64,000 nt of DNA from Halobacterium wangiae (GCF_021249345.1 NZ_CP089588.1:2232001-2296000), one strand, 5' to 3'. Counted from the first letter of the stretch, positions 7,969-15,385 are shown. The notes: generated by a model from the sequence alone, not told the origin. Program-made: numbers and translations.

Positions 7969-9713
7969 CAGCCGAGGAACTCGCGCACGCCGTCGGCGTC
8001 CCGCGCGTTCAGTACGTCGGCGGTCTCGGCCCACCCGCGACGGGCGGTGTGCACGCCGTACTCGATGTACGCGAACTCGCCGACGGAGTGGGCGTCGGTG
8101 TCGATGGCGATGGTCGCGCCCGCCTCGACGGCGCTCTTGACGGCGCTCCCCCAGAGGTCGAGGCGGTGGGGGTTGCTGTTGACTTCGAGTGCGGTGCCCG
8201 CGTCGGCGGCCGCTTCGCCGAGCGCGCCGGCGTCGAACTCCATCGCCGGGCGGTCGTTGATGAGGCGCCCCGAGGGGTGGCCCAGCACGTCCACCTCGGG
8301 GTGTTCGACCGCGCGGATCAGCCGGTCGGTCTGGTCGTCGCCGTCCCCGAGGCCAGAGTGCGGACTGGCGATCACGAGGTCGAGGTCCGCGAGCACGTCG
8401 TCGCTCACACTCCCGACGTTCCCGTCGGTGTCGATGTTCGCCTCAGTGCCGTGGAACACCTCGATCTCGGCCTCCGCGCGCACGGACTCGACCTCCGCGG
8501 CCTGCTCGCGGAGTTCCGCGTCGGAGAGGCCGCTGTCGGCGACGACACCCGGTCCCTCTGCGTGGTCGGAGATGCAGACGTAGTCGTGGCCGAACTCGGC
8601 GGCGCCCGCCACCAGGTCCTCGGCCGGGAGCGCGCCGTCGGACCACCCGGTGTGGGTGTGGAGGTCGCCGCGGACGTCCTCGAGTTCGACGAGGTCCGGG
8701 AGGTCGCCGTTCGCCGCGGCCTCGATTTCACCGCGGTCCTCGCGCAGTTCGGGGGGCATCCACGGCAGGCCGACGGCCTCGTAGACGTCCTCCTCGGTCT
8801 CGCTGGCGAGCAGTTCACCGACGCGCTGGCCCTCCTCGTCCTCGACCCTGGAGACGTCGAAGACGCCGTACTCGTTGACCTTCAGGTCGCGGTCGATGGC
8901 GCGGTTGCGCAGCGTCAGGTTGTGGCCCTTGTTGCCCGTGAAGTACTGGAGCGCGGCGCCGTACTCCTCGTCGGCGACGACGCGGAGGTCGACGCGCACG
9001 CCGTCCATCCAGACGCTCGTCTTCGTCGGCCCGAAGTCGATGGTCTCGCCGACGCGCTCCCACTCGGTGAGCGCGCGGCCCACGGCCTCGCCGTCGTCGC
9101 TCGCCGCGAGCACGTCCACGTCGCCGATGGTGGGCTTCCAGCGGCGCAGCGACCCGCCGACGTCCGCACGCTCGACGGCGTCGTGGCTCCGGACGAACTC
9201 CCTGACCGCCTCACCGACGGGCCGCGCGTCCCCCAGCAGTTCGCGCTTCTGGGCCTCGCGAGCGAAGGCGACCCCCGAGAGGATGTTCTGCTCGGTCGTC
9301 TCGCCGAACCCCGAGACGGTCTGTATCTCGCCGGCCTCCGCGGCCGCTTCGAGGTCGTCGAGGGTCTGGACGCCCAGCGCCTCGTACAGTTTCCCGACGG
9401 TCTTCGGGCCGACACCCTCGACGGCGGTCAGTTCCCCGATGTCGACGGGGAGTCTCTCGCGTTCCTCTTCGAGTTCCTCTATCGCGCTGGTCTCGACGTA
9501 CTCCACGATCTTCGACGCGATGGCCTCGCCCACGCCCTGTATCCGCTCGACGGCGTCGACGCCCTCCGCCGCGAGGTTCTCGACGGGCTCGGGGTGGTCC
9601 CGGACGTTGTCGGCCGCGCGGCGGTAGGTGCTGGGCTTGTACTCGACGTCCCGGGCCTCTAGGCGAGCGGCGTACTCCTCCAGCAGCGCCGCCACCTCGG
9701 CGTTCCGGCTCAC
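7968..9713 (-). CDS. polX: DNA polymerase/3'-5' exonuclease PolX
   Basis: 581 residues. PolX fills short gaps in base excision repair. Order of domains: N-terminal 8-kDa-like region with two helix-hairpin-helix motifs (IQGVGEAIASKI, VEGVGPKTVGKL); family X polymerase core with GGSLRR, the metal-binding D-x-D in GDVDVLA and the third Asp in RVDLRVV; and a C-terminal PHP domain starting GDLHTHTGWSDG, with further His/Asp ligands in ISDHAEG, SPHSG and DTDAHS, giving 3'-5' exonuclease or AP-endonuclease activity. The GTG start at 9713 overlaps the TGA of the upstream gene (GTGA), and the stop overlaps the next ATG, so this is a tightly coupled operon. Length and domain order match bacterial and archaeal PolX. 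Confidence 0.96.
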   Translation of the reverse strand: MSRNAEVAALLEEYAARLEARDVEYKPSTYRRAADNVRDHPEPVENLAAEGVDAVERIQGVGEAIASKIVEYVETSAIEELEEERERLPVDIGELTAVEGVGPKTVGKLYEALGVQTLDDLEAAAEAGEIQTVSGFGETTEQNILSGVAFAREAQKRELLGDARPVGEAVREFVRSHDAVERADVGGSLRRWKPTIGDVDVLAASDDGEAVGRALTEWERVGETIDFGPTKTSVWMDGVRVDLRVVADEEYGAALQYFTGNKGHNLTLRNRAIDRDLKVNEYGVFDVSRVEDEEGQRVGELLASETEEDVYEAVGLPWMPPELREDRGEIEAAANGDLPDLVELEDVRGDLHTHTGWSDGALPAEDLVAGAAEFGHDYVCISDHAEGPGVVADSGLSDAELREQAAEVESVRAEAEIEVFHGTEANIDTDGNVGSVSDDVLADLDLVIASPHSGLGDGDDQTDRLIRAVEHPEVDVLGHPSGRLINDRPAMEFDAGALGEAAADAGTALEVNSNPHRLDLWGSAVKSAVEAGATIAIDTDAHSVGEFAYIEYGVHTARRGWAETADVLNARDADGVREFLG

Positions 9714-10144
9714 CGCCGGATCCCCTCGTTGTCGTCGCGGCCGAGCGCCTCCTTCAGGAACGAGTACCAGCGCTTCTGGTCGGCACGTTCGCTGGCCTTC
9801 GCCTCGGCCTCGATGCTCGTCCGCCCCAGCGACTCCAGGGCGTTCAGCGCGCGGTCGATACCAACCAGCACGGCCACGATCTCCTCGCCATCCTCCCGCG
9901 TGATGTCGGCCTCCTCGAGGCGCTCGCGGCGCTGGACGCGCTCTCGGCGCAGGAGCTTCTTGGTCTCCTCGACCTCCTCGCGGAGCGCTGCCGGCACGCT
10001 GTCGTGTTTCTTCACCTCGAAGACGAACGGCTGGAGCGCGAACGACTCCCCCTGCAGGTCTATCTCCTCGGGAATCGACGCGCCGATGGTCGCCCCCTCG
10101 CGGTCGACCCGTTCGAGGAGTTGCTTGCGCTCGTACTCGCGCAT
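9710..10144 (-). CDS. DUF5788 family haloarchaeal protein, first gene of the polX operon
   Basis: 144 residues starting MREYERKQLLERVDREGA. It is highly charged, with a helix-rich middle (REEVEETKKLLRRERVQRRERLEEAD) and a conserved C-terminal RWYSFLKEALGRDDNEGIRR. I recall it as DUF5788, which often sits directly before polX in haloarchaea; it may assist the polymerase, but this is only context. Its stop overlaps the polX GTG by four bases. No enzyme motif is visible. The start fits the strong change in composition: upstream translation is Ser/Arg-rich noise. Confidence 0.8.
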   Translation of the reverse strand: MREYERKQLLERVDREGATIGASIPEEIDLQGESFALQPFVFEVKKHDSVPAALREEVEETKKLLRRERVQRRERLEEADITREDGEEIVAVLVGIDRALNALESLGRTSIEAEAKASERADQKRWYSFLKEALGRDDNEGIRR

Positions 10145-10221
10145 ACGTGCCTCTACCAGTGGACACAGCAAAAGCCCCGTGGCTGCTAGTTGCTTCCGGA
10201 ATGTGTTGATGGGGTTCCGTC

Positions 10222-10398
10222 GATTCGAACAGCTGAAAGCCCTCGATTCGCTCGACTCCCGGGGCTTGCTGCGCTCCTCGCCTTCGGCTGCGGTGCTTGC
10301 TTCGCCCGGGTTCGCCGGAAGACTCGCGTTGCTCGTCTTCCGAGCCATCCGCTCGCTTCGCTCGCGGAGACGCCGAGCGAACCTCGCCCTTTCAATCC
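10222..10398 (-). repeat. Hairpin element, copy C (minus strand)
   Basis: Read on the minus strand: GATT, GAAAG (10393-10389), a GGCGA internal loop, a 10-bp arm (10383-10374), about 120 nt of loop, the matching arm (10254-10245, one G-U pair), GAGGG, CTTTC (10239-10235) and, after a 9-nt bulge, AATC. This is the same order as copies A and B but with a different stem sequence, a 5x5 instead of 4x4 internal loop and a longer bulge, so membership is less sure. The long loop contains further hairpins, such as GGAAGAC...GTCTTCC. Confidence 0.5.
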
Positions 10399-10432
10399 GC
10401 CAGGAACCGGTTGACCAACTGGCCAACGGGAG

Positions 10433-10543
10433 GACTGAAAGGGGCGGGCGTGTCGACGACGGCGGACGATGCAAGCACGCGAGCGAAGCGAGCGCGCACA
10501 GCGAGTCCCCCGAGTCGACACGTCCGGGGCTTTCTGGGTAGTC
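10433..10543 (+). ncRNA. Hairpin element, copy A
   Basis: Structure read from the sequence: GACT (10433-10436), GAAAG (10437-10441), loop GGGC, 12-bp arm (10446-10457), 56-nt loop, matching arm (10514-10525, one G-U pair), GGGG, CTTTC (10530-10534), bulge TGGGT, AGTC (10540-10543). The flanking 20 nt upstream (ACCAACTG...ACGGGAGG) are also shared with copy B. The stem differs from copy B in several base pairs yet still pairs, which argues for selection on RNA or cruciform structure. Whether it is transcribed as a separate RNA is unknown. Confidence 0.55.
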
Positions 10544-10635
10544 TGCTAACCGATACCGAGTCGAGCAGCATAGTCAGATGCCACTAGGGTACGACGACCC
10601 AAAACAATATCCACAGGCCTCCCTAATCCCCGTCA

Positions 10636-11595
10636 ATGGCGACGTGTGACCGGTGTGGCGCCCAGGAATCGATGCCATACCAGTGTCGGCTCTGCGGCGG
10701 CACCTACTGCTCGGCGCATCGACTCCCCGAGAACCACGACTGTCCCGGACTGGACAGCTGGGGCGACCCGGACGGCGTCTTCGACAGCGGCTTCGACGAC
10801 AGCGTCGACAACCCCGGCGGGAGCCAGGGGAGTTTCGCCGACCGAATCTCCATCGACACGGGACGCGGCGGCGTGCTCGCGTACTTCCGCGGGAACTTCA
10901 CCTACCTCTTCCTCGGCCTGATGTGGGTGACGTTCCTCCTCCAGTTCGTCGTCGCGCCGGCTCTCGGCGTCGGGGCGTTCACCCGCGACTGGTACGCGCT
11001 GTTCACGGTCACCACCTCGAACCCGCTGTACGTGTGGACGTGGCTCACGTCCGTGTTCTCCCACGGCGGGTTCACTCACATCCTGTTGAACAGCATCGTG
11101 CTGTACTTCTTCGGCCCCGTGGTCGAGCAGCGCATCGGGTCGAAGAAGTTCGCCGCGCTGTTCGTCGCGGCGGGCGTGCTCGCCGGTCTCGCGCAGGTCG
11201 GCGCCTCGCTGTTGATGAACCCCTCGTGGTGGGGCCAGCCGCTGAACCCCGCGCTCAACGTCGGCTCCGCGGTGCTCGGCGCGAGCGGCGCCATCGCGTC
11301 GCTGCTCGGCGTGCTCACCGTGTTGAACCCGAACCTCCGGATCTACCTCTACTTCATCATCCCGATGCCGCTGTGGATCGCGACCGCGCTGTTCGCGGGC
11401 TACTCCATCCTGGTCTCCAGCGCCGGCGGCATCGGCGCCGGCGGCGTCGCACAGATCGCACACCTCGCCGGTCTGGGTCTCGGCCTGGCCTACGGCGCGA
11501 AGCTCAAGCGGGAGGGCGAGCGTGCACCCCGGCAGCTCCAGTTCGGCGGCGGGCGCGGGCCCGGTGGACCGGGCGGTCCGGGCCGCCGCCGCTGA
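10636..11595 (+). CDS. Rhomboid-family intramembrane serine protease with N-terminal AN1 zinc finger
   Basis: 319 residues. Residues about 4-36 form an AN1-type zinc finger (CDRCG, CRLCGGTYC, H-R-L, NHDC). A linker and six or so membrane spans follow, with the rhomboid signature: GGFTHILLNSIVLYFFGP, the serine in GASGA and the histidine in AHLAGLGLG (catalytic Ser-His pair). The tail is basic and Gly-rich. Rhomboids cut membrane proteins within the bilayer; substrates here are unknown. AN1-rhomboid fusions recur in haloarchaea. Endonuclease V starts one base after its stop, so both are probably on one transcript. Confidence 0.93.
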   Translation: MATCDRCGAQESMPYQCRLCGGTYCSAHRLPENHDCPGLDSWGDPDGVFDSGFDDSVDNPGGSQGSFADRISIDTGRGGVLAYFRGNFTYLFLGLMWVTFLLQFVVAPALGVGAFTRDWYALFTVTTSNPLYVWTWLTSVFSHGGFTHILLNSIVLYFFGPVVEQRIGSKKFAALFVAAGVLAGLAQVGASLLMNPSWWGQPLNPALNVGSAVLGASGAIASLLGVLTVLNPNLRIYLYFIIPMPLWIATALFAGYSILVSSAGGIGAGGVAQIAHLAGLGLGLAYGAKLKREGERAPRQLQFGGGRGPGGPGGPGRRR

Positions 11596-11596
11596 G

Positions 11597-12379
11597 ATGC
11601 GCGTCGTCCACCCCGAGTACCTCCCCGACGCCGCGCTCTCCCGCGCGGAGATGGAGCGCCTGCAGCGCGAACTCGCGGCCGACGCTATCTTCGAGGACGG
11701 TATCGATTTCGACCCGGTGGACGCGGCGCTCTCGGCGACGCCCGACGAGCAGACGGCTCTGACTGTCAGCGACGCCCCAGTCGTCGTCGGCGTCGACCAG
11801 GCGTTCCTCGACGCGGAGTCCGTGAGTGCCGCGGTCGCGATCCGGGCCGGCGCCGTCGTCGAGCGTGCCGCGGGCCGTGCACCACTCGAGATTCCCTACA
11901 TCCCGGGCCTGCTCTCGTTCCGGGAGGGCGCCGCCATCGTAGACGCCCTGGAGTCGCTGACCGTCGACCCGGACGTGCTCGTCCTCGACGGCAGCGGCCG
12001 CATCCACTTCCGGCAGGCCGGAATCGCCACGCACGTCGGCGTCCTCTTCGACGTCCCCGCAGTCGGCGTGGCGAAGAACCTGCTCTGTGGATCGCCCCGC
12101 ACCGCACTCGACGACCCGCTCCCCGAGGGCGCCCGCGTCGCCATCGAGGCCGACGACTCGATGGACGCACCAGCGGGGACGGTGGTCGGCTACGCCTACC
12201 AGTCCCGGCAGTACCCGAACCCCGGGACGCGGTACGTCAACCCCCTCATCGTCAGCCCCGGCCACCGCGTGAACGCGGAGACTGCGGTGGACGTCGTCGA
12301 GGCGACCTGCACGGGCTACAAACTCCCCGAACCCACACGGTTGGCGGACGCGTACGCGGACGAACTGAAGTCCGAGTGA
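11597..12379 (+). CDS. nfi: Endonuclease V (deoxyinosine 3'-endonuclease)
   Basis: 260 residues starting MRVVHPEYLPDAAL; the ATG comes one base after the rhomboid stop. Endonuclease V nicks DNA (or RNA) next to inosine arising from adenine deamination. The metal-binding acidic residues are visible with family spacing: D67 in VGVDQAF, E110 in IPGLLSFREG and D131 in LVLDGSGRIH; the lysine motif GVAKNLL follows. The usual HPR after the third Asp is HFR here. An in-frame upstream ATG lies inside the rhomboid gene and would give a Ser/Ala-rich extension, so it is rejected. Confidence 0.93.
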   Translation: MRVVHPEYLPDAALSRAEMERLQRELAADAIFEDGIDFDPVDAALSATPDEQTALTVSDAPVVVGVDQAFLDAESVSAAVAIRAGAVVERAAGRAPLEIPYIPGLLSFREGAAIVDALESLTVDPDVLVLDGSGRIHFRQAGIATHVGVLFDVPAVGVAKNLLCGSPRTALDDPLPEGARVAIEADDSMDAPAGTVVGYAYQSRQYPNPGTRYVNPLIVSPGHRVNAETAVDVVEATCTGYKLPEPTRLADAYADELKSE

Positions 12380-12397
12380 CCAACTGCCCGACGGGAG

Positions 12398-12513
12398 GAC
12401 TGAAAGGGGCGGCGTGCTCGCGTTCACCTGTTCGCTCGCGACGCAAGCACCGAACGAAGTGAGGCGCACAGCGAGCGAGCGGACGCGAGCACGCCGGGAC
12501 TTTCTGAGTAGTC
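12398..12513 (+). ncRNA. Hairpin element, copy B
   Basis: Immediately downstream of endonuclease V. Order: GACT (12398-12401), GAAAG (12402-12406), GGGC, 12-bp arm (12411-12422), 61-nt loop, perfectly matching arm (12484-12495), GGGA, CTTTC (12500-12504), bulge TGAGT, AGTC (12510-12513). The architecture, including the four-base internal loop and five-base bulge, equals copy A, while the stem bases differ in compensating pairs. The loop shares GCAAGCAC and CGCACAGCGAG with copy A. It could be a small RNA or a 3'-end structure of the upstream operon. Confidence 0.55.
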
Positions 12514-12621
12514 CGGTCGGTAGCGGGTCGGGACACGGTCGCGGACCTCCAGCCACCAGAACCAAACACAGCGCGTCCAGAGAGGTGAAGCGTTAACTTC
12601 GGGGCGCCCGACAGGTCCGAC

Positions 12622-13440
12622 ATGGAGAAGGTCGCGCTCATCACTGGTTGTTCGTCGGGTATCGGCGACGCGACGGCGCGCTCGCTGCTCGACGAGGAGT
12701 GGACGGTCGTCGCCACCGCACGCGACACCGACGACGTCGCGGCGCTCGCGGAAGCCGGCTGTGACACGGCCGAACTCGACGTGACGAAGCCGGCGCAGTG
12801 TGAGAACGTCGTCGAGGACATCGTCGACCGCCACGGCCGACTTGACTGCCTCGTCAACAACGCGGGGTACGCACAGCTGGGGCCGCTGGAGGACGTACCG
12901 ACGCGGGCGCTCCACCGCCAGTTCGACGTGAACGTCTACGGGCCACACCGCCTCGTCCGGGCGGCGCTGCCACACATGCGGAACCGCGGTGACGGGACCA
13001 TCGTGAACGTCTCCAGCGTCGCCGGCCGCGTCGCCACGCCCGGGATGGGTGCGTACAACGGCTCGAAGTTCGCGCTCGAGGGGATGAGCGACGCGCTCCG
13101 CGGTGAGGTCTCGCAGTTCGGCGTCGACGTCGCACTCGTCGAACCCGGGCCCGTGGAGACGTCGTTCACCGAGCGCGCGGAGCGCCAGGTCGACGACCTC
13201 GATCCGAGTGGCGTCTACGAGACCATCTATCGGTTCTTCGAGGACGCGAGCGCCGTCAACGGCGTCGGCGCCGTTCCACCCGAGCGCGTCGCCGAGGTCA
13301 TCACCGAGGCGGCGGTCAGCACGGACCCGAAGGCCCGCTACCCGGTCGCGCGCGCCGGCAAGTACGGCGTCGCCGCACGCTTCCTCCCGAGTAGCTGGCT
13401 CGACTCCGTCTACGGCCTCGCGCTGAAGTACCTCCACTGA
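12622..13440 (+). CDS. SDR-family NAD(P)-dependent oxidoreductase
   Basis: 272 residues, classical short-chain dehydrogenase. The cofactor motif TGCSSGIG (residues 8-15), the NNAG motif (about 75-78), the catalytic Ser of NVSSVAG and the YNGSK pair (Y-x-x-x-K) are all present, followed by EPGPVETSF. An Arg after the second strand (TARDTDD) hints at NADP(H). The substrate cannot be read from sequence. A GTTAACT box at about 12592-12598 lies 27 nt before the ATG, pointing to a leaderless transcript. It is a single-gene unit between the hairpin element and a small lipoprotein. Confidence 0.9.
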   Translation: MEKVALITGCSSGIGDATARSLLDEEWTVVATARDTDDVAALAEAGCDTAELDVTKPAQCENVVEDIVDRHGRLDCLVNNAGYAQLGPLEDVPTRALHRQFDVNVYGPHRLVRAALPHMRNRGDGTIVNVSSVAGRVATPGMGAYNGSKFALEGMSDALRGEVSQFGVDVALVEPGPVETSFTERAERQVDDLDPSGVYETIYRFFEDASAVNGVGAVPPERVAEVITEAAVSTDPKARYPVARAGKYGVAARFLPSSWLDSVYGLALKYLH

Positions 13441-13544
13441 CCGCGCGGACCGCGCTCCGCTCGTGGGCAGCGTGTTGGTAACTGGCTACCGAACCGTACA
13501 TCCCTGCAATAACCGTTAATGAACCGGATTCCGTCCGACTGAGC

Positions 13545-13769
13545 ATGCAACGAAGACGACTGCTCGCCGCGACTGGAACCGTCGTGACCGCGCTGATCGC
13601 GGGCTGTGGGTCGCCCGACGCCGAGGGCGAAGACGGTGGTGGCGGCGGTGCCGGCACCGGCGGTACGGGTGGCGGGACTGGTGGCACCGGTGGAACCGGT
13701 GGCGGCACCGGAGGCACGGGCGGTGGCGACCGCGCCGAACCGGACCAGTTCGGGCCACGGGACGCCTGA
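13545..13769 (+). CDS. Small Gly-rich secreted lipoprotein
   Basis: 74 residues. MQRRRLLAATG followed by TALIAGC gives a twin-arginine-like signal and a lipobox with Cys21 as the lipidation site. The mature part is almost only a Gly/Thr linker (repeats of GGTGG) ending in DRAEPDQFGPRDA. Such linkers normally join a lipid anchor to a domain, but here the frame stops with no domain. It may be a real anchored spacer peptide or the front of a gene that lost its 3' part. A CGTTAATG box at about 13513-13520 sits 27 nt before the ATG. It converges with the Dps gene. Confidence 0.6.
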   Translation: MQRRRLLAATGTVVTALIAGCGSPDAEGEDGGGGGAGTGGTGGGTGGTGGTGGGTGGTGGGDRAEPDQFGPRDA

Positions 13770-13868
13770 GAAGCGAGCACGTCCGCACTCGCGTTCGTCT
13801 GTTCTCGACGACGTTCGAAAAAATTCGGCAACGGCGGACAGCGCCGCGTTCTCCTCGACGGAGCGGTC

Positions 13869-13892
13869 TCCACTGAGTCGCCCCTCAGTGGA
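13869..13892 (-). terminator. Hairpin downstream of the dps gene
   Basis: A perfect 9-bp stem (TCCACTGAG / CTCAGTGGA) with a six-base loop lies 18 nt past the dps stop. About 45 nt further on in the same direction is a run of six T (13822-13817). Archaeal termination depends mainly on T runs, so the hairpin may instead stabilise the mRNA 3' end. Confidence 0.4.
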
Positions 13893-13909
13893 GTCTCGGG
13901 TCTGGAGGT

Positions 13910-15139
13910 CTACAGTCGCTGCTGCGTCGGCGGCTCCTGGAACGCACTACTCGCGGATTCGAAGCTGGATGCGCCGCCGTAGACGCCCGACGACTGACTC
14001 ATCGGCTGCTGGGACGTCTGCTGTGGTGGGAACTGCTGCTGTGGCGGGAGCTGGCTCTGTTGCTGGGGCGTCTGCTGTGGTGGGAGCTGGCTCTGCTGCT
14101 GCGACCCGAAGGGCGGCTGCTGCTGGGACGGAACCGGGCGCTGCTGCTGTGGCGGGGCCTGGCTCTGCTGCTGGGGTCCCTGCTGCTGGGGCGTCTGCTG
14201 CTGGGGCGTCTGCTGTGGTGGGAGCTGGCTCTGCTGCTGTGACTGGAGCGGCCGCTGCTGGGGCGGTTGCTGGGGCGGGCGCTGTCGCTGCTGGGACTGG
14301 AACGAGCCCTGCTGCTGACCGACTCCCCTCGAGCCACCCTGGAGCGAGCCCTGGGAGGCCTCGATCGGCTGGGCGACGTCCTGCGGCATGCTCTGGGGTG
14401 CGCTGATCGGTGCCGAAATGTCCTGTGGCACACCCTGCGCTGGCGCCATCGCCTGGGGAGGACCCGTCTGGATCTCTATCTGCGAGGTAGGGCTCCCGGA
14501 GCCGGAGACCGACCGGCTGGCGGCCTCCTCGCCGCCGAGACTCTGCCCAGTGCTGCCCTTCGCCGAGGTTCCCTGGGCCTGGCCCATCGTCGCCGGCACC
14601 TGGCTCCGGACCTCCATCTGGAGGTGGGATTCGAGCACGTAGAGCTGCTTGTCCACCTCGCGGGAGATCTCGGTGAGCAGGTCGGCGGTGTCCTCGTCAC
14701 CGAGCCCGGCCGCCTGATCGATCGCCTCCCGGAGGAAGCTCGCGTGGCGGCCGACGTGGTCGGCCAGCCACTCGATGTACTCGACTTCGTCGACCGCTTC
14801 GACCGGCGGCTCCGGGATGCGGCTGGTGCTGGCCGCGATGCGGGTCGTCCCAACTGCCTGGCCCCCGAGGGCGGTGGCGCGTTCGGCGAGCAGGTCGACG
14901 TGCTCGGAGAGCTCTTCCGCGATCTCGTCGAACAGCAGGTGGAGCTGGAAGAAGTCCGGGCCCTTGACGTTCCAGTGGGCGAACTTGGCCTGGGACCGCA
15001 GGTCGGTGGTGTCGGCGAGTACCTGATTCAGCGTCTGGATCACCGGAACACGGCTCTCCTCCGGGAGATTGACGGCTGTACTGTAGAGGTTCGTCTGCGG
15101 GTTGCTCGTACTCGACGCTCGTTGTTGTTTCTGTGACAT
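13910..15139 (-). CDS. dps: Dps ferritin-like protein with long Gln/Pro-rich C-terminal tail
   Basis: 409 residues. Residues about 15-185 are a Dps domain (iron-oxidising, DNA-protecting 12-mer in the family). The inter-subunit ferroxidase ligands fit the E. coli spacing exactly: H55 in AHWNVKG, H67, D71, D82 and E86. Dps usually ends here; this protein adds about 220 residues. Residues 275-379 are about half glutamine with Pro and Ser, built from near-repeats such as QSQLPPQQTPQQQ, and no Asp or Glu occurs from 261 to 393, remarkable for a haloarchaeal protein. A Ser/Gly/Tyr/Phe end follows. ATG 15139 is chosen because a GGAGGT ribosome site lies nine bases upstream. The tail resembles prion-like low-complexity regions; its role is unknown. 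Confidence 0.9.
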   Translation of the reverse strand: MSQKQQRASSTSNPQTNLYSTAVNLPEESRVPVIQTLNQVLADTTDLRSQAKFAHWNVKGPDFFQLHLLFDEIAEELSEHVDLLAERATALGGQAVGTTRIAASTSRIPEPPVEAVDEVEYIEWLADHVGRHASFLREAIDQAAGLGDEDTADLLTEISREVDKQLYVLESHLQMEVRSQVPATMGQAQGTSAKGSTGQSLGGEEAASRSVSGSGSPTSQIEIQTGPPQAMAPAQGVPQDISAPISAPQSMPQDVAQPIEASQGSLQGGSRGVGQQQGSFQSQQRQRPPQQPPQQRPLQSQQQSQLPPQQTPQQQTPQQQGPQQQSQAPPQQQRPVPSQQQPPFGSQQQSQLPPQQTPQQQSQLPPQQQFPPQQTSQQPMSQSSGVYGGASSFESASSAFQEPPTQQRL

Positions 15140-15156
15140 GTGGAGTAGACCTCCAC
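15140..15156 (-). promoter_or_regulatory. Hairpin covering the dps ribosome-binding site
   Basis: On the dps strand the bases directly before the ATG read GTGGAG-GTCTA-CTCCAC, a perfect 6-bp stem with a five-base loop. The Shine-Dalgarno element GGAGGT (15154-15149) falls largely in the 5' arm and would be masked when the stem forms. This suggests control of translation, for example by ion strength, temperature or a bound factor. Inference from sequence only. Confidence 0.45.
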
Positions 15157-15352
15157 CGTTCACTGACGGCGATTGCATGGAAAACTGTACTCCGCATGTT
15201 GTTCCCAACTACTCTCCACTCCGGGACTTCGCCTCGGTATCAGATACGAATTCTTACACGACTGGGGAATGCACGTCGATGGCGTGCCGTGAGCGAAGCG
15301 TACCTCGGGGGCTCTTCGGCGTTTTCCGACGCTCGTCCCAGGAGACACCGCA

Positions 15353-15361
15353 TACTTTATC
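15353..15361 (+). promoter_or_regulatory. TATA box of the GH99-like lipoprotein gene
   Basis: TACTTTATC lies 27 nt upstream of the ATG at 15386, consistent with a leaderless transcript. It sits in the 246-bp divergent region shared with dps; no other clear operator is seen there. Confidence 0.5.
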
Positions 15362-15385
15362 TGTCGTTGCTATCACTCGGGTAGC

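Larger units (their letters stand above)
10145..10635. other. Gene-free gap holding two hairpin-element copies
   Basis: This 491-bp gap separates the divergent polX operon and rhomboid gene. No plausible protein is seen on either strand. It holds two members of the covarying hairpin family listed separately (minus strand 10222-10398 and plus strand 10433-10543), several GAGCGAAGCGAGCG-type palindromes, and an ACAATATCC box at about 10604-10611, 27 nt before the rhomboid ATG, which is probably its TATA box. Confidence 0.7.

Noticed and set aside
10200-10245. TTCGAATC on the minus strand, like a tRNA T-loop
   Set aside because: The flanking bases do not form a five-base-pair T stem and no anticodon or acceptor arms can be drawn; the bases belong to the hairpin element instead.
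13620-13735. GGTGGC-type repeats suggestive of a repeat array
   Set aside because: They encode the Gly/Thr linker of the small lipoprotein in frame and have no spacer structure.
14030-14330. Tandem CTGCTG-rich repeats that resemble a minisatellite or CRISPR-like array
   Set aside because: They are the codons of the Gln/Pro-rich Dps tail in frame; there are no unique spacers between constant repeats.
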